Source of the DNA: a virus
IMG/VR virus record: IMGVR_UViG_3300023109_000125
Coordinates: 1 to 25,300 of that record
Length of the DNA stretch: 25,300 nt
Direction: 5' to 3' (one strand)
The position numbers and the translations under genes were made by a program. Each line of letters begins with the position of its first letter. Positions within the stretch are counted from its first letter, which is position 1. Positions 13,714-22,000 of this stretch are shown here, piece after piece. The notes beneath the pieces are model-generated. The model had not been told where the DNA came from and ran no database searches. It saw only the letters and a program-made list of their open reading frames with translations.

Positions 13714-13742
13714 TTGACTATGTATGTCAATATATGTTAATC
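13714..13742 (+). promoter_or_regulatory. Candidate capsid promoter overlapped by a dyad
   Basis: TTGACT (13714-13719) is a near-consensus -35 element; at 17 bp spacing lies TTAATC (13737-13742), a weak -10. The -35 is also the left arm of TTGAC-N7-GTCAA (13714-13730), an operator-like inverted repeat. It lies between a strong terminator and a long leader, which is where a capsid promoter is needed. Confidence 0.5.
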
Positions 13743-13807
13743 GTTTTGCGAGCTTAAGAAAACAGCTACTAAATTAGTCTTCCGTATTGCTTGGTTACGT
13801 CACACCT

Positions 13808-13876
13808 CTCTAAAGAATCTTTATGATTCACTATGAACAATTCGTCTCTTCGTATTGTAAAATTCATGCTTTAGAG
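13808..13876 (+). promoter_or_regulatory. Possible three-way-junction structure in the capsid mRNA leader
   Basis: CTCTAAAG (13808-13815) is complementary to CTTTAGAG (13869-13876). Inside lie GAATC-TTTAT-GATTC, whose first G is also the last base of the outer arm, and ACAAT-N12-ATTGT. Together they could form a three-way junction about 30 nt upstream of the capsid ATG. It does not meet tRNA rules (no T-arm, wrong arm sizes). Thermodynamic support was not computed. Confidence 0.4.
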
Positions 13877-13906
13877 GCAAAAACTAACTTATAACAAACT
13901 AATACT

Positions 13907-15172
13907 ATGGCTAATGAAATAGAAAACTTCCTACAGGAAGAAACGCAAAGGCTTACTGGCATCATTGATGCTCTAGTAACACCGTCGAGCCCTTGGCTCA
14001 GTCAAATCCGTAAAAAGACTTGGAAAGGTCAAATCGGACACGTAATCAGTAATGTTCGCTGGGAGCGCAGCTTCCCCGATACAGAGAAGGCTTGGACGCA
14101 ATATGTGTCTTCGACTACTCCAGGCACAAACAACATTTGTTTGCCTGTAACTGAATCAGCTACATTCGCTCAGACTGTAAGAACAACCAACCTCGCTGCT
14201 AAAGCTATCGAGTCTCCAGACTTTTGTGTGGAAGACCTTCGTGTTAAGTGGAAGCGTGACGAGCAACTTGGTAATGTTACTCGCACTCTTGAGCAAATGA
14301 CCAAGGAATACATGCTACGCCGTAACCGTATGTCTTACGCTGCAGCTTGTGATTCTAAGATCATCCCTACAGCTACTGGCTTTGTCACTACTGGCGAGAC
14401 TAGCGTTGTTAATGATGTTACTTCGTATAACAACGGAGATGCAATCTTTGCTGATGAAATCCCTGCTTCAATCATGACTCAATCCATGCTGGATAGTATT
14501 CATATTGATCTTGACCGTGAAAATGCTGGCACAGCTGGTGTTGCACAATCTGGTGGTGGATACATCTACAAGCTTGTAACTTCTGCTGAGCACAGTTCTT
14601 ATATTCGTAAGGGCAATTCTGAGATCCGCGAGGACTTCCGTAACTCTGGTCATGCCGACATCCTTCTTAAGGGTCTTGGTATCACTCATACTTATGGTGG
14701 TTACGCTCACGTTATTGATCCTCAGCCACGCCGCTTTACGAAGTATGAGTCTGGTGATGCTGAATATACTGACGCAGCTGTTGTTGGCGCTGACGGTTCT
14801 GATACCTTCCCTCTGGTTTCTACCATGAACGGTTGGTTTGAGGAGCGAGCTTACGCTGCTGACGGCTCTATTCGTTCTGAGTATAAGAACGCAAACTACG
14901 AGATGGGAGCAATCCTTGTGACTTCTGTCCTTGATTGTCTTGTTCCTGCTCCGCTTAGTGCTGTAGGACGAGCTAAGTTTAAAGCTCAAAACTACGCTGG
15001 TGAGTATATCTTCAATAACATTAAGGATCGTGATACGAACCCTGATGGGACTCTAGGATACTTCCGTGGTAAGATCGTTAATGGATTCCAGACCCGCCAC
15101 CCTGAGCGCGGTGTTGTATTCATTCATCAAGTTGCTCCTCTGAGCCTTGCTGTTGACGATGTTCTTGCTTAA
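13907..15172 (+). CDS. Major capsid protein
   Basis: This 421-residue protein stands directly after the scaffold gene with its own promoter region and terminator, the layout expected for the most abundant virion protein. The N-terminus (MANEIENFLQEETQRLTGII) is a helix resembling a capsid N-arm. The body includes KTWKGQIGHVISNVRWERSF, a central helix EQMTKEYMLRRNRMSYAAAC and late beta-rich segments with VFIHQVAPLSLAVDD at the C-terminus. The codons are the usual highly-expressed type (GGT, CGT, AAC, GAC), unlike the G/T-rich terminase. There is no Shine-Dalgarno sequence; the leader is AACAAACTAATACT. The function is inferred from position, length and composition. The HK97 fold is expected for tailed phages but I recognised no specific capsid family. 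Confidence 0.78.
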   Translation: MANEIENFLQEETQRLTGIIDALVTPSSPWLSQIRKKTWKGQIGHVISNVRWERSFPDTEKAWTQYVSSTTPGTNNICLPVTESATFAQTVRTTNLAAKAIESPDFCVEDLRVKWKRDEQLGNVTRTLEQMTKEYMLRRNRMSYAAACDSKIIPTATGFVTTGETSVVNDVTSYNNGDAIFADEIPASIMTQSMLDSIHIDLDRENAGTAGVAQSGGGYIYKLVTSAEHSSYIRKGNSEIREDFRNSGHADILLKGLGITHTYGGYAHVIDPQPRRFTKYESGDAEYTDAAVVGADGSDTFPLVSTMNGWFEERAYAADGSIRSEYKNANYEMGAILVTSVLDCLVPAPLSAVGRAKFKAQNYAGEYIFNNIKDRDTNPDGTLGYFRGKIVNGFQTRHPERGVVFIHQVAPLSLAVDDVLA

Positions 15173-15181
15173 CCCTTAACT

Positions 15182-15240
15182 CAACAAGCCCTCTTTTATC
15201 CTTGTGGTAGGAGGGGGTTTGTTGTTCTTTTTCAAATTTT
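15182..15240 (+). terminator. Terminator after the capsid gene
   Basis: AACAAGCCCTC (near 15183-15193) pairs imperfectly with GAGGGGGTTTGTT (near 15211-15223), followed by GTTCTTTTT and then a T-rich stretch. G-U pairs and a bulge are needed, so it may be leaky. Confidence 0.7.
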
Positions 15241-15256
15241 TTAAAACACTTTTATT

Positions 15257-16855
15257 ATGGCACATCCCGACCCCCTTCCACATAAAACCGATACAGATTC
15301 TGATATTTTAGAGAAGATAACCGACAACCTTGGTGGTGACGCTAAGTGGATTGATTCTTTGCAATCAAAGAAAGCCTTGGCCGCTAAATCTATTCTTGGT
15401 AAACTTTCAGAGCTTGAGGCAAGGCGAGACGCAGAACCTATTGACTCATCTAAGTCATACTCAGAGGGTGAGATCGTCTATGCAGAAGGTGCTTCGTGGC
15501 GTGTTGCTGCAGGTGGTGCTAATGCTGGAGATCTTCCTTCGACCCATCCAGACAAGTTTGTATCCTTTCAAGAGGGTGTAACCTCTATCGCCAACAAAGA
15601 AGCCGCCTATGCCCTGACAGGTGTGGCAGTCGGCACGGTTTATAAGACCGAGGACACGGGGCAGATCATGGAATACATGGGGAAGCGTAATGCTGGAATC
15701 TCTGACGTTCTATACATTGATACCGACTATCTTTTCAACACTCTACCAGCAGGTGATAATCCCAGCCTGACTGTTCGCGGATACTACCATCGTCGCCCTA
15801 CCAAAAACAATTTAGACACACGACCTAGTTTCGTTAGAGACGATGGAGCTATATTGTTTTCAGCTAACGGAGATGTGTGGGACTTAGGACACAACGATGG
15901 TGGGGGTCTTTACATTCACTCTGAATACAATCCTGACCCAACGGATATTGTTGGCACTTCATGGAATAATTATGGTGGCATGTCTAACCACCCGCAAACT
16001 ATTGCTTTCAGCGACTTTCCAGAAATGTATCCTAACAACTGGAAACACGATGGTGTTCTCCTAGTCAATGACAACGACGAGAAACAACTCCTGACCAACC
16101 TACCAGACGATCAGCAGGTTAAGATCGTTGTCGAGGGTGGACGCATTGAGCAACTACCACCATCACCACTACCAGACATTAAACGTGGCTTTATTATCTC
16201 TGATGCTGGCAATCCAAGAAGTTCTGTTTCCGACGGAGGTTACGCTCTTTCTGGTGCCTATTTCTGGCATGAGACTGATGGTCAGTTTGTCAGGGATGAT
16301 AATGGGAGTTATTATAATGCTTATTTTTACCATGATGGCTTTAGGTGGCAAATAGGCTACCAGATGGGCTACTTTTTTCAATCAGACCTGTGTGCCTCTA
16401 CTGTTCACCCTGCTGACGCTACGGGATGGACTGCCTATGACGCTTGGGGCGCGGGCATTGGTCAAGGAACGATAGCTGATGGTGGATTGGTTAAGACACG
16501 CGCATGTGAAGTCTACAATTCACCACAGTCTAAAACATCAGGAAATACCCCGTGGTTCACGATCAAGAACACGGTTGAACTAACATGGCATGACGATTGG
16601 TATTCTGGCGATCAGACTATTAACGGTATTTTAGCACCCGAAGGAACCCCAACTAACGTAGGATGGGTTCCCGTGGGGGAGCGTATACAAGGCACTAATG
16701 CGTCAACCGACAACTTCACTTGGACAACAACCGTCATCAATGGCATTGGGCCTAATACCCAAGTCTTTCCCAAGATGGTCTTGCTAACAGATGCAGGGAT
16801 ATTAATTCCAGATGGCTTCCCGAGCGGGGCGGCTATTACCGTCAAATCCTCTTGA
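15257..16855 (+). CDS. Probable tail fibre or receptor-binding protein
   Basis: This 532-residue protein has a helical N-terminus (about 1-60) and then a short carbohydrate-binding-module-like unit at about 65-105 (YSEGEIVYAEGASWRVAAGG), with the Tyr-x-x-Gly-x-x-Val...Trp spacing seen in chitin-binding type repeats. Residues of about 112-135 (AYALTGVAVGTVYKTEDTGQ) match a unit common in phage fibre and decoration proteins. The remainder is aromatic-, Gly- and Asp-rich beta sequence suited to a receptor-binding tip. It ends with tandem stops (TGA TAA). It is paired with a small fibre-chaperone-like gene downstream, which supports a fibre role. Composition is more C-rich than in the flanking genes, suggesting separate acquisition. 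A head decoration protein is the alternative, since it lies right after the capsid gene. Confidence 0.6.
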   Translation: MAHPDPLPHKTDTDSDILEKITDNLGGDAKWIDSLQSKKALAAKSILGKLSELEARRDAEPIDSSKSYSEGEIVYAEGASWRVAAGGANAGDLPSTHPDKFVSFQEGVTSIANKEAAYALTGVAVGTVYKTEDTGQIMEYMGKRNAGISDVLYIDTDYLFNTLPAGDNPSLTVRGYYHRRPTKNNLDTRPSFVRDDGAILFSANGDVWDLGHNDGGGLYIHSEYNPDPTDIVGTSWNNYGGMSNHPQTIAFSDFPEMYPNNWKHDGVLLVNDNDEKQLLTNLPDDQQVKIVVEGGRIEQLPPSPLPDIKRGFIISDAGNPRSSVSDGGYALSGAYFWHETDGQFVRDDNGSYYNAYFYHDGFRWQIGYQMGYFFQSDLCASTVHPADATGWTAYDAWGAGIGQGTIADGGLVKTRACEVYNSPQSKTSGNTPWFTIKNTVELTWHDDWYSGDQTINGILAPEGTPTNVGWVPVGERIQGTNASTDNFTWTTTVINGIGPNTQVFPKMVLLTDAGILIPDGFPSGAAITVKSS

Positions 16856-16877
16856 TAATACCTAATATCAAAACATT

Positions 16878-17354
16878 ATGAAATCATACTTATTCGACAT
16901 AGCCACAGGCTACATGACATTGATCAACGCCAACAAGCGTCAACTCAAAACCGAAACTACGATTGACGAGACGGATGAAAGCCTGTTTCCAAAGCGCACC
17001 TCTACACCATTAAACGAGATCCGCTCAAGCGATTTGGAGTTTGATACAGCTACCGAGACTCTACAAATTGTAGATGATGAGATCAAAGTTGTCCCGCGTC
17101 CTGCGGTTGCACCAGTTGTGCCTAAGTCTGTGACAAACTACCAACTCAGACAAGCACTCAACGAATCGCCAGAAGATAGAGCGGCAGTGGATGCACTGGT
17201 CAATGGTTCAGATGACCCTAACATCAAAGACGGGTGGGAACATGCTTCTGAGTTCAAATCTGACAACGCACTTTTTGTAGGTGCAGTAACTTATCTTGGT
17301 TGGTCACAGGAGAAAGTCAATGACTTGCTCATCCTTGCTTCAACCTTTAAGTAA
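16878..17354 (+). CDS. Small tail-fibre-associated protein, probable fibre chaperone
   Basis: This 158-residue protein has an N-terminal half with short strands (SYLFDIATGYMTLINANKRQ) and a Pro/Val linker at about 75-90. The C-terminal domain (about 93-158) begins VTNYQLRQALN, passes through GWEHASEF, and ends TYLGWSQEKVNDLLILAS. That order matches a widespread small phage domain found next to tail fibres (RQARLAL..., then a WEYA motif, then LGL...LDxLF). Such proteins are thought to assist fibre assembly or trimerisation. It is only 22 nt downstream of the putative fibre gene and shares its C-rich codon use. Confidence 0.6.
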   Translation: MKSYLFDIATGYMTLINANKRQLKTETTIDETDESLFPKRTSTPLNEIRSSDLEFDTATETLQIVDDEIKVVPRPAVAPVVPKSVTNYQLRQALNESPEDRAAVDALVNGSDDPNIKDGWEHASEFKSDNALFVGAVTYLGWSQEKVNDLLILASTFK

Positions 17355-17378
17355 TTAGACTAATAAGTGGCATCACTA

Positions 17379-17407
17379 AATAAATAGCACTTGAAAACAT
17401 ATAAATA
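17379..17407 (+). promoter_or_regulatory. Two T4-late-promoter-like octamers
   Basis: AATAAATA (17379-17386) and TATAAATA (17400-17407) lie 21 bp apart in the 77-nt gap before the gene at 17432. TATAAATA is the classic T4 late promoter -10 sequence, and NATAAATA is the form reported for cyanomyoviruses; neither needs a -35. Chance occurrence in AT-rich DNA is possible. Confidence 0.5.
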
Positions 17408-17431
17408 AACTTAAGAAAGAAAACTACTAAT

Positions 17432-19009
17432 ATGGCAGCAATTATTACAGACGATTTCCGTAGAAATCAAGCACGGCTTTTAGTCAACGACATCAAAGCA
17501 TCAGCGTCTAACGACTTTGATTCGCCTTCCGCGAATAGTGATGAAGACTCATGGCCATATAGAGGAAATAATGCTTATGGCGTTGGAATTGGTAAAACTG
17601 ATTCTTGGCAGAATGATAGCAGCGCAAGAGCAGAAGATGATGTTAATTTTGAAGTCCCAGCGCCTAATTCACATGTGTACGAAAACAAAGATGTTTTAAG
17701 TAATCTATTTTCTATTAAAGAAATTGAACAAGCGAATGTTGAACAATTGATTGCGAAAAACAATTGGACGAATGGCAGAAAATATAAAATGTACGATCAA
17801 GCAGATGATGATATGTTTTATTCCACAGGAGATCTTTATCCATGTTGTGCAGTATATAATGACAACATCTACCTTTGTATTTCTAATAAAGCACCGGACA
17901 CTAGTTCATCTAGTGTTGCTACATCAACCTCCGCACCATCTCACAGTAATGATTTTGAGTGGTTTGACAATAGTGATGGTTATGTTTGGGCCCATGTTCA
18001 GAGTGTTCCTGCAGCGAATAAATTAATAACAAACCAATTTGTTCCAGTATTGAAACCAAGCGAAACAAGCGTTACAACACCTACAAATAAAACGGATGGT
18101 CTTCTCACAAGTATTTCAGTTACTAGTCAAGGTACTTCCTATGCTTCTGGGACAACAACAGTTGATGTTACACTCGTTGATATTGATGGTAATAAAATTG
18201 ATACATCAGACTTTCAGTTTAAGCCAGTTGTTAGCGCAGGCGCAATTACACGTATTGATATTCTTGAAGCCACAAGCCCAACTATAACAGCAGGTGACGG
18301 TTACTATTGGAACAACAATGTTATCGAAGATGTAGCTTTTGGTACAGCTAAAATCGTGGATACCGCAAGCGGATCGGGTGCAGAAGCAATAGTTAATATC
18401 GCACCGGGTACTGGATTCGCAGCAAATGCAATTGATGTTTTACCAACTTGGTTTGTAGGTGTTAATGCCAGCTTTATAAATGAGGAAGGCGGCGATGCGC
18501 CATTACTTAAATTTAGACAGATTTCTTTAATTAAGAATTTTGATCGTAGTGTATCTGGTAAATTCGATTCTCCGGACAACCCACTAACACCTACAACATA
18601 CGATGCTCTTAAATGGATTACACTAAGTGGAGAAAATGCATCCAACTTAGCTTCACTTAATCCAGGCGACATTCTAAAGCAAACAAGTTCGGGCGTTACT
18701 TCATACTTTTACTTTGATAAATATGAAAGTGATACAATCTTCTATCATCAAAATACAAACGAAGAAGTCAATTTCCTTAGTCCAATAGTTGGTTCCGATG
18801 ATATTCTTGTGCATTCTTCTTCTACACTTTCCGAAGACGATGTAATTTCAACGGGTGTATCCACTATTGGAGTTGGCGAATACTCATCACTTGACAGCCC
18901 TAACACAACAAAGAGTATTAACGGTGAAGTAATTTTCCATGAAAATCGCGTTCCCTTTACACGATCTTCTGATCAAACTGAGGAAATAAAACTTATTATT
19001 CAACTTTAA
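17432..19009 (+). CDS. Cyanomyovirus-type virion structural protein
   Basis: The 525-residue protein starts MAAIITDDFRRNQARLLVND and continues with GVGIGKTDSWQ at about 50-60. This N-terminal pattern is familiar from virion structural proteins of T4-like cyanophages and pelagiphages, where it lies near baseplate and tail-fibre genes. A segment with FYSTGDLYPCCAVYNDNIYLC (about 130-150) looks like a small Trp/Tyr beta module. Residues of about 220-260 (SISVTSQGTSYASGTTTVDV) belong to the same Gly-Ser-Tyr beta-repeat class as the repeats late in the next gene. It has no Shine-Dalgarno sequence and follows two late-promoter-like octamers. The next gene begins 6 nt after its stop. Codon use is A/T-ending, unlike the capsid gene. 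Exact position in the virion is unknown; baseplate or fibre attachment is likely. Confidence 0.75.
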   Translation: MAAIITDDFRRNQARLLVNDIKASASNDFDSPSANSDEDSWPYRGNNAYGVGIGKTDSWQNDSSARAEDDVNFEVPAPNSHVYENKDVLSNLFSIKEIEQANVEQLIAKNNWTNGRKYKMYDQADDDMFYSTGDLYPCCAVYNDNIYLCISNKAPDTSSSSVATSTSAPSHSNDFEWFDNSDGYVWAHVQSVPAANKLITNQFVPVLKPSETSVTTPTNKTDGLLTSISVTSQGTSYASGTTTVDVTLVDIDGNKIDTSDFQFKPVVSAGAITRIDILEATSPTITAGDGYYWNNNVIEDVAFGTAKIVDTASGSGAEAIVNIAPGTGFAANAIDVLPTWFVGVNASFINEEGGDAPLLKFRQISLIKNFDRSVSGKFDSPDNPLTPTTYDALKWITLSGENASNLASLNPGDILKQTSSGVTSYFYFDKYESDTIFYHQNTNEEVNFLSPIVGSDDILVHSSSTLSEDDVISTGVSTIGVGEYSSLDSPNTTKSINGEVIFHENRVPFTRSSDQTEEIKLIIQL

Positions 19010-19015
19010 CATTTT

Positions 19016-22000
19016 ATGCCCATTCAAACATATTCTGATACGCCTTATCACGACGATTTTTCTTCTGAAAACAATTACTTAAGAATACTATTTCGTCCTG
19101 GCCGCAGCGTACAAGTACGAGAACTTAACCAACTTCAATCGAATCTTCAAGATCAAATTGATAAGTTTGGTCGTCATGTGTTTAAAGACGGCGATCGCGT
19201 ATTAGATGGTTACACAACTTACGATGGAAGTATTAGAAGTATTCCAATTGAATTCACTGGTGCAAGTTCACCAACAGATTTAACCGCTGCACAGCTTGGT
19301 GCTTTAAAGGGAAAGGAAATTCAATTATCTGGTACAGCCAATGTTAAAGCGAAAGTGCTTGGTGCCGAAGCGATTACAGGCGCTTACTATAGACTTTATG
19401 TAAAATATATCGGTACAGATACTCTCTTTGATGACGGCGATACGATTGAACTTAGTACAGGTGAAGATAGCGTTAGCCTTAATGGCACAGATATATCAGC
19501 AGGAGACACGTTAGGTATTTGCAGAGAAACAGCAAGTGGAGAAGATGTTGGTTACTATGGCGGGGTTTTTCAAGATTCAGGAATATTCTTTGTAAAAGGT
19601 CACTTTGTATTTACCGATAATACTGAAGCGTTTTACGTAAAAGGTAGCGAAACATCGAAGCTTACAGGTAACGCAGTCTTTGATATTACAGAATCAATTA
19701 TCACTTCAGGTGATGATACAAGTTTATTGGATAATGCCACGGGCCAACCAAACCTTACAGCGCCTGGTGCAGATAGGTATAAAATATCGCTAAATCTAAA
19801 ATTTATTCCTTCGACAGACACCACTGTCGTTGAAGGTCAACAACGTATTACTCTTCTAGATGTTAAAGAAGATATAGTAACACAATCTGTTCGAACACAG
19901 TATAGCGAACTTGGTAAAACACTTGCTCAACGAACAGAGGATGAAAGTGGGTCATACGTAGTCAATCCATTTAAGCATGAAATTCGTGAATATTTAAACG
20001 ACGAAGCGGGTAATAGAGGCAAATACACTGATGATCAAATTTACAATTCAGGAGATTCGTTACTTCCAGGTGTAACTGATGTTACTACAGCAGCGACCGA
20101 AGGTGCTAAAAGATATGTTATTGGTGTTGAACCCGGCGTGGCATATATACAAGGTTATAGAACTGAATTGGAAGGAAAGCAAGATGTAGTAGCAAACAAA
20201 GGCAACGAGTCAAGCGATGTTGCAACAGAAACTGCATACAAATTCTCAGCAGATCGTGGTCAATATATAGAAGGTGCCTTCGTTGATCAAGATGCTGACT
20301 TAGACTCTGCAGATTTTACCAACTTTATTTTTGCCCCAGCTAATACATACCAACTTTTTGCGAGTGGAGCAGGTACATCTATAGGAACATGCCGAATTCA
20401 AGCAATTGAAAATAGCGGTGTAAAAACGTCGAATGATGCTACACCTGAAGCGGCTGTTGCAACAAAAAGGTTATACATATACGATTTAGTTTTAGAATCA
20501 AATAAAACTCTTAGTGATGCGACAGTTTTATGTGTTGATCACACTGCTTCATCACCAACTGGCCAGTCATATTTAGAAAACACTGATGGCTTTGTTCTTC
20601 ACGAGATTGGTGATAATCTTTCTCGTATGGTTTATCCTATGGGTGACTATGATGTTAAGGATATCGATTCAACCAATACTTCGTATGTTGTACAAAAACG
20701 ATACTCTGATAACTCAACCGCTTCTTCAACAATTAGTATCACGGCCGGTGCTGGTGATTCTTTCATTAGTACAGATCCTGATGATTATGTCATTATGCAA
20801 AATGGTGCCGGGACCGATTCAGCTGGAGGTGAAACATATGTTAAAGACGTAACGATTTCTGGATCTGACGCAACTCTTGTTTTAGTAAGAGCTGATGGAA
20901 GTGCAGCATCTAATGCAAGTGCCAATCCAGTTACGGTTTTTGCGCCAGTGCAAACTGATGCAAACCTTGGTATTAAGAAACAGACAACTGGAACTACCTT
21001 TACCGAAACTCGTACACTAAACAATGGTGACATAATTACATTAGATAAAGTTGACGTATACGAAATTGAGAGTGTATCACATGATGGAAACACATTATCA
21101 CTTTCCGATTTTGAACTAGTGACCGGACAATCCGATACGCAGTATGGTTATTCACAAGTAGTTTATAAAGGCCCTGCGAGTCTTGAATCTGCGTCAGTTA
21201 TTGTTACATTCAGTTATTTTGAAATTCACACAGCGGGTGACTTCTTTTCTGCAAATTCATACACGACTAATGGTACGGTAGCAATGGCATTAGAAGATAT
21301 TCCGGTGTATGAGGACTTAAGACTTTCCAATTGTTTAGACTTTAGACCTTCAATTCTAACTTCAACAGAAGGTGAAAGCATAAAGCCAAATGCGATTGTG
21401 AATGTGAAGTTTGACTATTACAAACCTCGTAAAGACATCGTTACACTAAATCAACTTGGTGATATACAATTTATTGAAGGCGTAGCTTCTAAAGAGCCAG
21501 TGTATCCTCAAAATCCAAGTGATTCACTTATTCTTTATCGTATCAGCAAGCCTGGTTACGTGTACTCCTTAGGTGATATTGAAATAGACGTTGCTAAAAA
21601 CCGACGCTACACAATGAAAGATATTGGTTCTCTTGAAAACCGTATTCAATCTCTTGAGTATTACGCATCATTATCGCAACTCGAGTCAGAAGCTGCGGAA
21701 ACACAATTGAATGATAGCTCTGGTCCAAGATACAAGAGCGGAATTCTAACAGACTCATTTAGAGGCCACGGCGTTGGTAATGTAAAAAGCGCAGGTTATA
21801 GAAGTGCTATTGATAGAGAAAATTTCACTGCTCGACCTACATACTTATCGGATAACGCTAGGTGGCAATATATTCATGTTTCATCTGATATGCAAATTGC
21901 TGATGGAACATCTACAACAACGTGGAACGGTGATACTATAGACACTACACCTGTTTATACTGGTAAACGAAAGAATGCAGTAACTCTTGATTTCATTGAA

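Noticed and set aside
13808-13876. tRNA-like cloverleaf before the capsid gene
   Set aside because: Arm lengths and loops do not fit a tRNA: no T-arm, no D-loop GG, oversized hairpin loop.
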